Positions 9,801 through 23,000 of a stretch of DNA of 64,000 bases are shown here, in pieces. The DNA is taken from positions 8,060,001 through 8,124,000 of the forward strand of contig OZ020485.1 in assembly GCA_963971405.1 (NCBI GenBank). The letters are read 5' to 3'. The translations under genes were made by a program, and so were the position numbers. Numbering within the stretch: the first letter of the stretch is position 1; each line of letters begins with the position of its first letter. The notes below the pieces were generated by a model. It worked only from the letters and a program-made list of their open reading frames with translations. It searched no databases and was not told the DNA's origin. The DNA is from Psococerastis gibbosa (taxonomy: Eukaryota > Arthropoda > Insecta > Psocodea > Psocidae).

Positions 9801-12800
9801 GTGGCCGATAACATACCAGCATTGGTAGCTAAGGCTCTGAAAGGTCCCTAGATTGAAATCGAAGGGCTGAAACGAACTAAAAGACCTCAACGAGGAACTG
9901 AGAGTGGCTCTATTCGTCCCAACATAAAAAATTACTCCGTCAAATGTAGCCACATTAGCATTAAAAAAGGAGCAATGTATTTTGATGTTGATTTCTTTTT
10001 CCTTGTAAACTGGGTAGGGGGCAATTGGCTTCTTTATGTGTGGGCCACGACCGTAAAAGTTTGAGAACCACTGATTTAGACCATCTCAAAGCTTTCTTCA
10101 TACTAACGCACAGGCTAAATAGGAAAATCAATAATAATGTTATGTATGAATACCTCTGAAATTAATTGTATTGTGTGACATTTAAACAAAACGGGGACAC
10201 TCACACCTACAACACGAGGCAACGGGGAGACCTTGTAAGGCCAGCGCCACGCACAGCCAAGTGTGAGTGACTGGATCCTATAAAGTTTCGCCGCTACCTC
10301 AGTAAACTACCGATTGAGCTGAGAGCGGCAAGAAGTGCTTCTACCTTCCCAAAATAGCTTAGAAACAATCTCTTAGAGAATGCCTTCCACACTGTCACTG
10401 AGGCACTAGCACAATGACAGAACTAACTGATTTCGACGATATTTTGTAGATTTTATTTTATACTTTAGCCTACTTGTATTGTATAATTTAACGGAAAAAT
10501 ATTTTGTATTATATTGTATTGTGTATACTGTCATTGAATATATGAGGAGCTTGGTTACAAACGTGGCCAACTCCATTTTTTCAAAAAATGGGGTTTTGAT
10601 CCAACCTTGCAGAAAACTGTAATGTCCAACTGCACGTTGTAAAATAAAGTGACGAAAGCAGCCAGATTGCGCACAGAAGCGCTGAGATGTCTAGGGTTAG
10701 CTATAAACTTAATGCAATTTTCAACAGAAAATCCGCTCTCCTGAAAAATTCTACAACTTGGAGTTGGCCATGTTTGTAAACAGCCCCCTCTTATAACACT
10801 AGTGTATAGTCTTTCTATAAATAAGCTAGTTTACCTAAGGGAGTGCCAGTGGCAATTGAACTGCTCCTTGGTGACCTGCTTCCTGAACACGTCCCACCGC
10901 CACTTCTCCATGGAGAGGGAGAACGCCAGGAAGGGGAGCTTGTCCATGGCAACACTGAACAAGTAGTTGATCTCTAGAGGCAAATCGTTGATGGAGGTCT
11001 GGACGAGACCTAGTGTTTGCAGGTGCACTGGGGAGTTGGCCGACAGGGCTATTGCCTCGCCCACGGCTTCGTGAAATCCTGAAAATTGAAACAGCTTAGA
11101 AATAGATCTCATGCCCAATTTAAATTTTACAGCTTGTAACACCATACACCGAGCTAACCCTATAATATAGATAGTTAGATATAGTTATAGACAAAAACAT
11201 TTTTATGGCAAGATTATTTTATTGCTTTTTAAGAGTGTACGTTCCATACGAAACTAGCAGCGCGAAATTTAATAATTCTTATTTTTCAATTAATTAACTA
11301 AGCCAGTTTTTAAAGATTTGGCAAATTTAAGTTGTAATAGACTACTTCATGCATTATATCGTATAATAAATCATTCATAGGAAACTTCAAAGGAGTAAAT
11401 TGTTATAGGTCTTCATGTGGGGCATTACAATTATTGTATTTAAATTGTTCTATATTTAATACATTCATTCATTCAGTCCAGTTTGTCCGTTTTTCCGTAT
11501 TCCGTAATCAGTTTTAAATTAGATAAATAGACCTTGGCTTTAGCCTATTTCACATGCCCAATTGCCTATACTTGCGCATGGTGCAATTAAACAATATTAG
11601 TAGAGTGCCAAATTGTACAATACAAATGATAGATAAATAGATAACTTGCGGGCTAACAGTAGAAATTACTAATCTTGGCCTATTATTGAAAGTGTGCATC
11701 TGCGAAAATATTTTTTTTTAGTGAAGTCTTACTCTGAAATAAATCTTGGATACTTGCTTGCTTCTGAGTCTTTTTCCGTCATAAAATTGTTGCTAACTCT
11801 TAACTAATTGAGTAGGTCCCAGTTAAATACTAAAAATTATTCAAATTTCTTTTAAATAGGCACCGTATATCCACACTAGGTTTATGTTACCTGGATTTGC
11901 TCCGTCTCTGTATACTTTGGGCAAATTTCTATATTGCAAGAAGTATTGGATGTGAGCCAGTTCATGGTGCATTGTTGAGAAGTCTTTCATGTTCACATTA
12001 GCACACATTTTTAACCTGTGGGCAAAATGATACAGTTATTACACAAACGACAGCCTCAAAAATTCTTCAGCCTATAAAGAATAGTTCTTACTCAATGACA
12101 CCATTATTGCTTTCCAATTTATACGTAGTATAAGGAAAGCTTTGTGATGGTCGAAATTTTCGATTCCGAGATTTCAACGGATTTACACGTTTTGTGGTCC
12201 CAGGAACCCAAAAAAGTGGTCTTTACGAAATGTACGATATGCCTGTCGCTCTGTCTGTCTGTATTCGTGCATGTCTGTATGTCTGTCTGTTCATCTATTT
12301 CCGGGCAAACTACTTTTTTACTAATTTTGATGAAATTTTGCATACAGGTTCAAAAAAATCATACCTCGAGATAATTTTTGATTTTTGGCTACCTCAATTT
12401 GGTGGGGGGAGGGGGGTGGGTTATTCTCAAAAAACTCCAAAAAAACGTCTAAAAAATTTATTTCTCAAAAACGGCTCCAACGATTTCTTTCGATTCACAT
12501 ATACTGTAGTCGGGTAGTCGTTATTAATGTTGACAAAATGCGGGGGGTCGCTTGCCCCTTGATAGTTTGCTTCTGGGGGTAAAAAAATAAAAATAACTCA
12601 ATTTTCATGAAAAATGACTAAAAAATAATTTTTCAGCGGAACCTTTTTATCGATGATTTCTACCTTCAGGTATGTTTTAGGTGTTCAATAGGGTAACAAA
12701 AACAGATAGGTTGCATTCCTAAAAAAATATTTGCTTCTGTGCAAAAAATTATTTTTTGAGAAATTATGGAAAATTCACGCTCCAATACACGTGTGCCATG

Positions 12801-15800
12801 TGTCATTGTTACTACTGTTACAATGTATTGGTTTGTTCGTTCCAGAATATTTTATTATGTTTTAAGAGGTTTTTTTAATATATTGAGGTGGACCCCCCCC
12901 CCCCCTCGAGGGATCTGAAATTTAACCAGATGGAAATTATTTCCTATGAAATTACACATGTCTATATATCTACTAATTTATCAATTGGAAAGCATGTTCG
13001 AGTAAACTCGGACCGGTTTTTGTGTTTTAGAAAGAAAGAATATGCCGAAATTTCCGAATATGTACACATTTTTGCCATAATGACGGCATCCCCAAGTCTA
13101 ATAGCGCCAGTGGCGGCTTTAGAATTTTAAAAAAGGAGGGGGCATTGACAAGAGATCAGACCCGACATTTTAATTTGTTTCACATCCAAACACTTTCCGC
13201 TTTATTTTTTCAAAAGGAGTATACTAAAATGCTCATGTGAACATGGGGGCCATGCCCCCCCCCCCTTGAAACCGCCAGTGAATGGCGCTTGGGGAAACTT
13301 GTACGCAAGTACAAATATATCCGTGCATATAATTAGTATGGCCTATTCGGTAATTAATCCAACGATAACGTCAGGATATGTAGAGTTGTGGTACAGACTA
13401 AAACTTTTACTTGAAAGGTCGCTGATTCGAATCCCATACTTCCTGCATTTTCTGGCTATGCTTTGAAGGGCATGTACAGCAGACGGTCCCAAACCTTCCT
13501 AGTTGAGTGTAACAGAGGGCATTTATAGCCCTAACTCCCCTATGTTGGCATTACAATAGTATAGAACAAAAGCCATTATTTATTTATTTTCTGTCGTGTA
13601 TATTTCAAAATTATATCTACTAATGCCTAAGAGACATAGCCTATATTTAGACATAATGTTTTGTCTCTTCAATATTTTTTTAAGACACAGAGGGACACCC
13701 ACCGAAAGCAAAAGGAAGCGAAGAAAGGGAACTTTCTTAACAGCGTGTATTGGTTTACAAGAAACTTAGCCAAAGAATTGAAAGTAACTTTCTACACAAG
13801 ACACGTCTCCATCGATCTACCAGTGATCATCCCTCAATCACTAGCAAGAGAACTGGTAGTAAGATATCTCAGCGTGATATAATTACACAGCAAAAAACTG
13901 CTTTAGCTATGGATTAGTTTTTGATTTAATATCTTTGAAGGTACCAACATTTAGAATAGAATAGAATGGAATAGAATATCGTATATTTCTGTAGGTGTGG
14001 CAAGACACATAGAAACATTACCTACTATAGGTAATGATTTAAATGGTGGTATCCTTAAGGCCAAACCAGAGGGTTGTGGCCTTGACCGTTGAGCGTTGAA
14101 TACATAGAAATATAATAGAACTGGAGCGGCGGGAGTCATAATATGCCTTACGAGGCAGCCGTTAACCATAAGCCAACCATCAGAGATAAGTACCAACGCA
14201 AAAAATATCAAAGTCTTACACATAGCAGCATAGCAAAGCGGATACCTGGACCCGGTCAAAAACTCTGTAGTTTAGTAGTTAGCTTGTACAGGCTATTTCC
14301 CCGCCGAATTGCGTACTTATCTTGCGCAGGCTACACTAGCAGCCACATTGATAACGGTCACCAGCCACGGGATCGTTGAATATCCGTTTTATAAACAAAG
14401 CCCCGCGTCTCGTACCTGTTCCGTATTTGACTTGTATTATTTCAAATCATTCCAGTTTTACCTATTTCTGGCTCTTTACTGTTAAGGGTTAAGTGTTGAG
14501 CTTCTGACTAAAGTGCATTTCATTACAAAAGTTGGAGGTTTTTCTTCCCTGTGGGGCACGTAAAAATGATCTAAAAGGTATGTTTTTAATTGCTTCATGC
14601 ACAAATTTTTGACCTAATGTAATTGTAATTTTTGGTTCAGTCAATAGTGTAAGCATGTCTACGCGTATACTATACCCTTGTGGGGACCACTTAGTCCCAC
14701 ATGTGTAATAACCAGTCTGCTTCCAGCTTCACCTTTTTCCCGGTAGATGGCGCTGTTTACATTCAGATAATTCAATATTCCTCAATCTTCCTTTTACGTA
14801 TTTATTTCTCTTATTCAATAATATCTTTAATGTACCCTCTGTGCCTCATCAGCTCCTTTAGCTGTGGACACAGAGTTGGTTTTTCTATATGGAAGCAGGC
14901 TGGATCAAATTCAATATTAATTGTAAGCATGTATCGTTCTCGTCTCACAGCTCATATTGTAACCACTGTGTGTTAAATTACTCTAACTTGAGTCGAAGCA
15001 CTGCAATACAAACCAATTCAAGTCTACACTGCCTATTCAATTGCATCGTCCTTCGACCAGCCACACCCTTCTATCGATTTTTACTATACCCCTGCGGTTT
15101 AAAACATATATTACGAACCCTCTGCAAAGACATTTCCAGGTCAGTCACGTGACCCCCTCCGGTTTGGCCTTAACGTATACAACAGAATATGGCCGAAAAC
15201 AAAAAACAAAAACAAATACCATGCACTCATCTCAGATCCTTAATGCCACAGCCTACATTCCCTCTTCAATCTCTTTAAGTCGGATAAATGGTCAGCTACT
15301 CTTCGCTGCGCTTTGCTTTGCAGGGCAACTTAATAAAAAATGTTACTCCAGCGTAGAGGTCTTTATTTATTTTTGAAGCAGCGCTGTGTTATGTGGTTCA
15401 ACGAATAAATTTAATGGGTAGTTTTGGGTCAAAATCAAGAAAACATGTAGGATCGATAAAATCAGAGCGTAATAAATTAATTTACAATTACAATAGATTT
15501 ACCAAATTTAGGGGGGGGGGCAGCTGCCCCCTGTACCCGTTCATGGTGTGTTAGTCATTCAGGGTGGGCGGCACTAGATAAATTCAAATTTTATGACAAA
15601 AAGCCTGTTAAAAGAAGAATGCACATAGAATTATGAGGCTCCCCCCTTCGAAAAAGTCTTAGACTGGCTTAATGTAGTAATAATTAATAATGTAGGTATT
15701 TACCTGTAATCACGCCCATTGCAAAAATCCCAGGCGGATGCTTGACAGTTGATAACTCGATTTCCAGGATCGGCGATTATGGATCCGCTCCAGAACTCCG

Positions 15801-18800
15801 GGGGCAATGCTGACATATTCATGCTCTGGTAGAACTCGTCGGCCAGCTGGAGCATGGTCACCGGGGTGTAGCCTTGTACCTGCATGTTGGGTGTCGTGTC
15901 CAAAAAATTCTTCCCTGGATAGGGGATCGTTATGTCTAGAATATTGGTCCAGGACTGCGCCCACATGTTTCCTAAAGAAAAGATACAGCCAATTAAGGGT
16001 GGTTCACACCAGCAAGTAAGAACAACCGTTCCTGCCTGAGGGTATAAATACTATGCCCCGGATAGGTGTAGACAAGGCCGTGCCTAGGTTTTTGTTTGGG
16101 GGGGGGGGGGTCCAAATCCAGTGTAAACCCCTTTTATTACGGAGGGGGGTCTGAACCATATGGACTACCACCTGGGCACGGCCGTGGGCGTACCCTACAG
16201 TAAAACAGAGACAGTAATTGAGTGTATGCTTAATACCGAGGAAAAAATAACTCATACTCTAATTTGCTGTACGGGAATTATCAGGAAGGGTTGTACACTT
16301 TTAAACAAGAAAACTAGATCTGTGGGAACACTTGCGTTTTGTTGATTATTATATTGTTCCAAATGCAACCAGCTCCTATCTTACTAAGCCGTAGTGTGAT
16401 GACGTAGAATGTCGATACCCTAATTAAACCGTTTCACTCCAAAAAAGAATCGAACATGAGTCGTTGGTATCCTCGTGTTCGGGAAAAAATCCTCTACCGA
16501 CTAGCAAAACTCTTAAATCCCGAACAAAAGGAATGGAAAAAATGGAAGCCTCTATCGTTAAAATATAAAAGATCCTAACTCCATGGTGTTTGATTTGGCG
16601 TGAAAATAGCATTAACTCCAGTAGTAAACAAAGCTACAACAAAGCTGCTACATCTGGAATCAGATGGATGGTGGCATGACAGGAAATGAATTTGCCACCA
16701 TCGCAGTAGTCTACAATTTATAGAAGAACATTGATTTTTTAAACAGTTTTTTGTCTTTGAAGTTGAGCGGTTCGTTAATTAGGGTATCGATATGTATATA
16801 TATATACATCTTCTTAAAACGTTTCTGCATACCTAGTATGTGTGAAGGCATTGGGGCTGTTTTGCTGACTCTCTCTGGCCCGTACAGATCACTTAGTTTT
16901 CTCCTGATGTAGGCATGCAACTGCTGAAAGGCTGGATTGACCTGGGCCCAAACTTCTTCCATTTGGAAGGCAAACGTAGCGGTCTCGTAGGGAAATGTCC
17001 ACATATCGGAACCATCTGTAAAATCTAAAAACAAACATACTGTAATAAGTCTAATGTATGTCTAATAAGGTATGGTATGGTATACCCACGGCAATTGCTG
17101 CTTATCAGTGTAAAAGGTACAATATGGAATGTAGGCTAGGCATGATACGAGACAAATTAAGGCAGTTTTATTGCAATTTAATTAATTAATTTCCCATTTA
17201 AATATAATAAATTGATATTTTGACTATACGAAATTACAACTTTTTGACAATATGAAACACGCGGTATATGGTAAATAAATTGCCACTCAAACCCTGCAAT
17301 TTTGTGTTTATGCAATAGTCTGAAATGTATTAATTATTAATTTTTAATCCCCTGCCACAAATATCTAAGAATACAGGATTGTAGGAAATAAGGATTCAAG
17401 ACCAAGACACCTCCTACCTGAGGGGGGGGGGGTAGGTACATACTGTAAGTTTAATCTGACCACTGCAACAATTCTTAAGAATAGTTTTTTGAAGACTTCA
17501 AAGAAGATACAACCTTTTTCCAGACGGATGCTATTTAAGCTGGGGCTTACTAATACGCTATAAAACATTTTAAAAGCTTGTTATCTCGTTTTTTAGATAC
17601 CTAAATAGTAATTTTATTATTTCTGGTGAAAAAATCCCACTTTATTGCGAAAGCTTGTATTATCATAGCCTTCAAAACACTTTTCTGTAATAGTTTTGTG
17701 GATCGAGACATTAATTTATTAATTTTATCTAAAACTTCATACAAAATACATGCTTTCTTGAGGGGCAATTCATTTAATTTGCGCCTTGCGGATTTCTATT
17801 GTTAATGCTTGAAAAACAGGATAATTCATTTTTCAGTGTTTTTCAGTTATAATAATTCTTTTGAAGAAATGCAAATTTACTGCAAAAATGTACGTATATT
17901 TTCATGAAGTCTTCAAAATAAATAAATAAATAAAAATAATAATGACTTTCGTTCTATTATCAAGCCAACCAACCGGAGTTAGGGCTAAAAAGCCCTCTCT
18001 CTCACTCTTACACTATTCTATTAGGTTTGTGGCTGTGAATCGAGATATTAATTATTTTTGCCAAAATAGCCCAAGTCTTTTGCTTTGCTTTTTAAAAAAG
18101 CCCGAAAGTTATCAACTAAATTCACACAGAAAAAGAAAACATACTATAAAGAACGGGCGGTGAGTCTAATTCCAAGAGAGAGGTTAAAATTGAGTTTAGC
18201 GACATTAACCATATTAATGTAAGCCGTCTTACTTAGTTAAAATCACAGATCTCTGAGTGGCACCCCTAATTGCGTTAATACGGGGGAGGAAAACAACTCC
18301 AGCGCTGAACTGAGTCAATGTTTGCATATTTCGCCTTGATGCACACACAATCTAATGTTTCAATGGTGAAGATGGTTCACAATACGCGGAAGCTGTGAGT
18401 TCTTTGTTTCTTTTATAAATTATGTGTCGCATTTAGTACAATACCGTGTTTGTTTTATGTGGCAAGTGCATTTTATCTAATCTTCAATGGGGGGGGCTTT
18501 GGAAAGAAAAACGGTAAGGAGGATCAATGGTCCCTTATTCGAAGACGGAGAGTGGCGTATAGGAAACTACCCCGAAATTGACGCAATCCTCAAAGGAGAA
18601 GACTTGGTCCGGTTCATAAAAGCGCAACGCAAAAGATGGCTGGGACACGTCGTAAGAATGTCAGACGACCGCCTGCCGGAAAAGAAAGAAGATTATGAAA
18701 TATTGCATGGACGTATTGTATATTGTGATACTTACTGTTGAGACGAGCAGCTTGATTGGTGAGATCTACCAGCTGGTCGTATATGTCCCTGATGTACTGA

Positions 18801-19979
18801 CCAGTGTGTCTCCGCCATTCCAGCCAAGTGTGCTGAAGCTCGTCCCAGTCTCGGCTGCGGGCCATTATTACCGTCAAGTCTGAAAGTAATTAATTAATTA
18901 TTTGTAAAGAGGTGGTTTTCCAATTTGTTACATAAGTTAGTAAAAATACACTGAGTTGGTCCATCCGTTTCAGCAGAAAAGGTTCTAAGCGGTAATGCAT
19001 ATATCACTTCTAAGATCACTGTTGTTCGCGTAACACTCTTATAGTAGGTATGCCTCAGTCAACTTACGAATATTTCTCTGCTATGACGTATGGGTCAACA
19101 CAGTGTAGTTTTACTCATGTGTTGACAACATCATGAAAGATATGAGAAGTAGTTGGAAAATTGGCAGGCATATCTGAGACCGCTTAAAAGCCGAAATGCT
19201 GAAAGTGGTCGTCGGAAAAAGACAACAAGCTGTCCCTAAGTTAAAAGTTTATATAAATTAAATAATATACTGTTCGCCCAGAAAAGTTTGCAAATGCACA
19301 ATATGCCTTAACAAGTCCCGCCTCTCCATGTAAATTTCCTATGTTGCATTTTCAAATCAGATAGAACTACTTTGCATGTGTTTGTATACACAAAACTTAT
19401 GAGGGTTCCATTCCAAATTTAATCCAAATTTAATGCATTAAGGTCACAAGTGGACATTGCTTATTAATTTAGCTAAAATTGTCGATCTGTTGCACTTTTT
19501 ACGAATTTACGACTCCAATGTCAAAATTAAAATTTTCTGAATGTTAGTTAATAATGAGCCTATTAGCAAAAGCAATCCTCTCCATTTTTTTCAGTTTTGA
19601 GATATTCGCGCCATTTTTTTTATTTTTCAATACTCTATCCGATGAATCAGATATTGAGACGCAAAAGCAATTCTAATACTGTTAAAATTAGCTTTGCAAA
19701 CTTTAATGTTATACCTCATGGCGTTGCGGCACAACAGTTTTTTGCGGTTTCAGAAAAATCGACCTGGGTGGATAGGATTGCTTTTGCTAATAGGCAACTC
19801 AATTGTCTTCAACTACTGTAGCAACGTTAGTGGAACGGTTTTAAGGTCATCATAGAAATAGGAAATTTGCATGGGGAGGCGGGACTTGGAAAGGCATCAC
19901 GGGAATGTCTATTGTGCATTTGCAAACTTTTCTGGGCGAGCAGTACAGTTGGTCGAAAATCGAAAGCCATTGAATACCA

Positions 19980-20038
<59 letters not shown>

Positions 20039-23000
20039 AATACAAAAAATGCAAAATAAAATAGTAAAAAACATGCTATCTAATAAATTAAACAAAAAAT
20101 TTAAAAATATAGACGAAAATTACAGATTTCTAGATATAGGCCTACTACCAATAGGAAAACTGTACAAATATCTTATAATAAAGAATAACTATTTTATGTA
20201 TTTAAGTAAAATTGTTGGAAACACACAGAATAAGAGACAACTGAGAAATGTGGACACATTGAGACAAAATATTCCTATAACACATAATAAGTACGGCAGA
20301 CGCCTCAATGAAACAGTTTTACCAGAGAAATTTAACAAATTGCCACTTAAACTAAAAGAATTGAACAAAATAGGGAAAATAAAAAAAGAATTAAAAAAAT
20401 ACTTAATTTTAAATACAGACTATTAGCCATTTCATTATACATATAATTTTACATCAACATATAATAATATCCTTCAGAGTTCAGAAGGATCTCAATCATT
20501 GCAGAAAGCTAGAGTGAGTACTATACAATGGTTTATTATTATTAATTATTATTAATTATATTTATATCTTGCAGTGCCACTGCACTACGATCGCTCGATA
20601 AGCGGAAGCTTGAGCGTGATAATGCTGATTAATAACAAATTGTTGTTCTCAATATATGCACCTTGTCCGGGGTTACCGGTCATGGATAAAAGTGAAGTGA
20701 AGTGAAGTGATTATTATTATTATTATTAATGTGAATTTAAGCAACTGACAACCCTATTCGCTGTTTTAGAAAACCAGTATAAATACCTGGATTTAGGCGC
20801 AGGCCGCATCGAAAGGGCTCATTGTGGGCACAGATCGATGCCTGGTCATAGATAGCAACCATTTCACTGATCAATCTATTATACTGAAACGTAAAAATAA
20901 TATATGCGATTATAGGTAGCTTTTTTCAAGATATATTGTACAAAAAGAACCCAGTTGCTACACTACAAAGGCGTAGGCTACGAAAGGCTTCATGCGCCTA
21001 TGAAACCACACTGAGTATTATTATAGTAAATAAAATAACTTTGTTAAGTATTACTAAAATATATTAGAAGCGACTGGTTTCTGCACTAAGCCATCGTCAG
21101 GCTACAGACGGGCAACACTGACGATGACCAAGTGCCGAAACCGGTCACTTTTTAATAAGTTGTAGTAATACTTGACAAAGTTCTCTTTTTTTATTTACTA
21201 CGACGAAGTAGCCTACTACAAAGTGAATGTGGAAAATATTACTGAAAAAATGAGTAGGCATATTATTATACTATATGAGTTGCCTATTAGCAAAAGCAAT
21301 CCTCTCCATTTTTTTCAGTTTTGAGATATTCGCGCCATTTTTTTTATTTTTCAATACTCTATCCGATGAATCAGATATTGAGACGCAAAAGCAATTCTAA
21401 TACTGTTAAAATTAGCTTTAAAAACTGTAATGTTATACCTCATGGCGTTGCGGCACAGCAGTTTTTTGCGGTTTCTGAAAAATCGACCTGGGTGGACAGG
21501 ATTGCTTTTGCTAATAGGCAACTCATATACTGTATGATGTTAAATTCAATAATCAGCCTATATTTTACCCTTTAAGCCTATAATGTAGAGACTCGTATCT
21601 GTTCTTGGTTAAGTCATGCATCATTGCGTTAATGGTAAGCTTAATTGTATCAGCTTGTCCATTATCGCTTGTAACCGGCGTAGGTTGACATCGAGAGCTC
21701 ATACCAGTTTGTCAATGGCAAAAATTCATACGGAAACAATGAGGATAGGCCGTGGTTGTTCTGAAAGCGTACTTCCAAACGTTTCGTCAACATCTGTAGT
21801 CGACATCTTCAGTGGAACTTAACAGACTTATACGATCTCAGAGGCTCGGCAACTTATCATCCTCGATTCTACTGCTTCATCGCGTAACTTCAGCCGTGAA
21901 AGCCTTTGTGATTATAATAATATGATTGTTTAGAATGTGCAACAAGGGCGCATCCTCAAAATCAAATCAAAATATATTTCCAAAATACAGTTTTCGATTT
22001 TTGTCACTTTTTCCTATGGGCTTTAGGGTGGAAATTTTTACAATATCCTAAGTTTAAAAATACAGTGAATTTATAAGTGTAGTGGGGTTGGTGTGTGTTG
22101 GTGGTATATTCAATATTGTATGCACTGTGGTCTTGTGCCCATTAAGACATTTGAATATTCTTGGTTAGTAGATACAGTACCTGCTAATGTTTCGTGACTT
22201 TGGTAGGTACTCTAATTAGAAAAATGATAATAAACAATTATACTTACCCTGTCATACTGATCAGGAGGAAGGGCTGCAGAACCAATAACTGATAAGAACC
22301 TGAGTTGTCGAACTAGAACAGGGTCAGGCACTCTGGACAGGTCTATTTGTTTCAGGGCCTCCCAAACTTCCCTTTGGAACCCTGCGTATTTTTGTTGTTC
22401 TGAAAGCTGCAACGTACAAAAAAGACAAAATAACGTCGCTGATACTGCAAAATGTCGTAAGTCCAAAAATGCAATTTACCAGATTATTAGGTTAACACAC
22501 CATGGTGACCAAAGTAAATAAATACACCTTGTAGCAAACGGTCACTTGTCAACAGCCAATAGGAAGGAAGCAATAATACTTAAAAATAATAAATAAATAA
22601 ATAAGACAAAAGTTGGACAGATTTTTTTTTGCTCCTGAAAAGTAAGCTTTTCCCACATGCGACATTTTGCAGTATCAGCGACGATAAGTTAATTAAGAAT
22701 GCCTTGTGGAGCCAGTGGAGTCAGAGGCGGACGCAGCGACCGGTACTGCGGGCAATTGCCCCCCCCCCCCTTTGGAAGGCAATTATCTTCTTTGCCTCTA
22801 AAATACAAGTGTTAACTGCACTGAAAATGCGTAAAACCCCACTATTTCTGCCCTATTTTTCAAACATTTCTCCCGGGGGAGACCCCCGAGCCCCCCCCCC
22901 CTTGTGCACAATTTTAGTGATTCCCCGTAATATAGAAACCTTATTGCTCTGAAGATGCGTAAAACCTCAATGTTTCAGCCCTATTTTCAAAAAAAAATTA

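Noticed and set aside
13661-13882. 73-residue Lys-rich ORF
   Set aside because: No recognisable domain; in an intron of the ACE-like paralog and without splice or polyadenylation context.
19850-20095. Poly-Asn, poly-Tyr and poly-Ile ORFs
   Set aside because: Translations of the (ATT)n microsatellite; likewise the poly-Leu ORF at 56808-57008.
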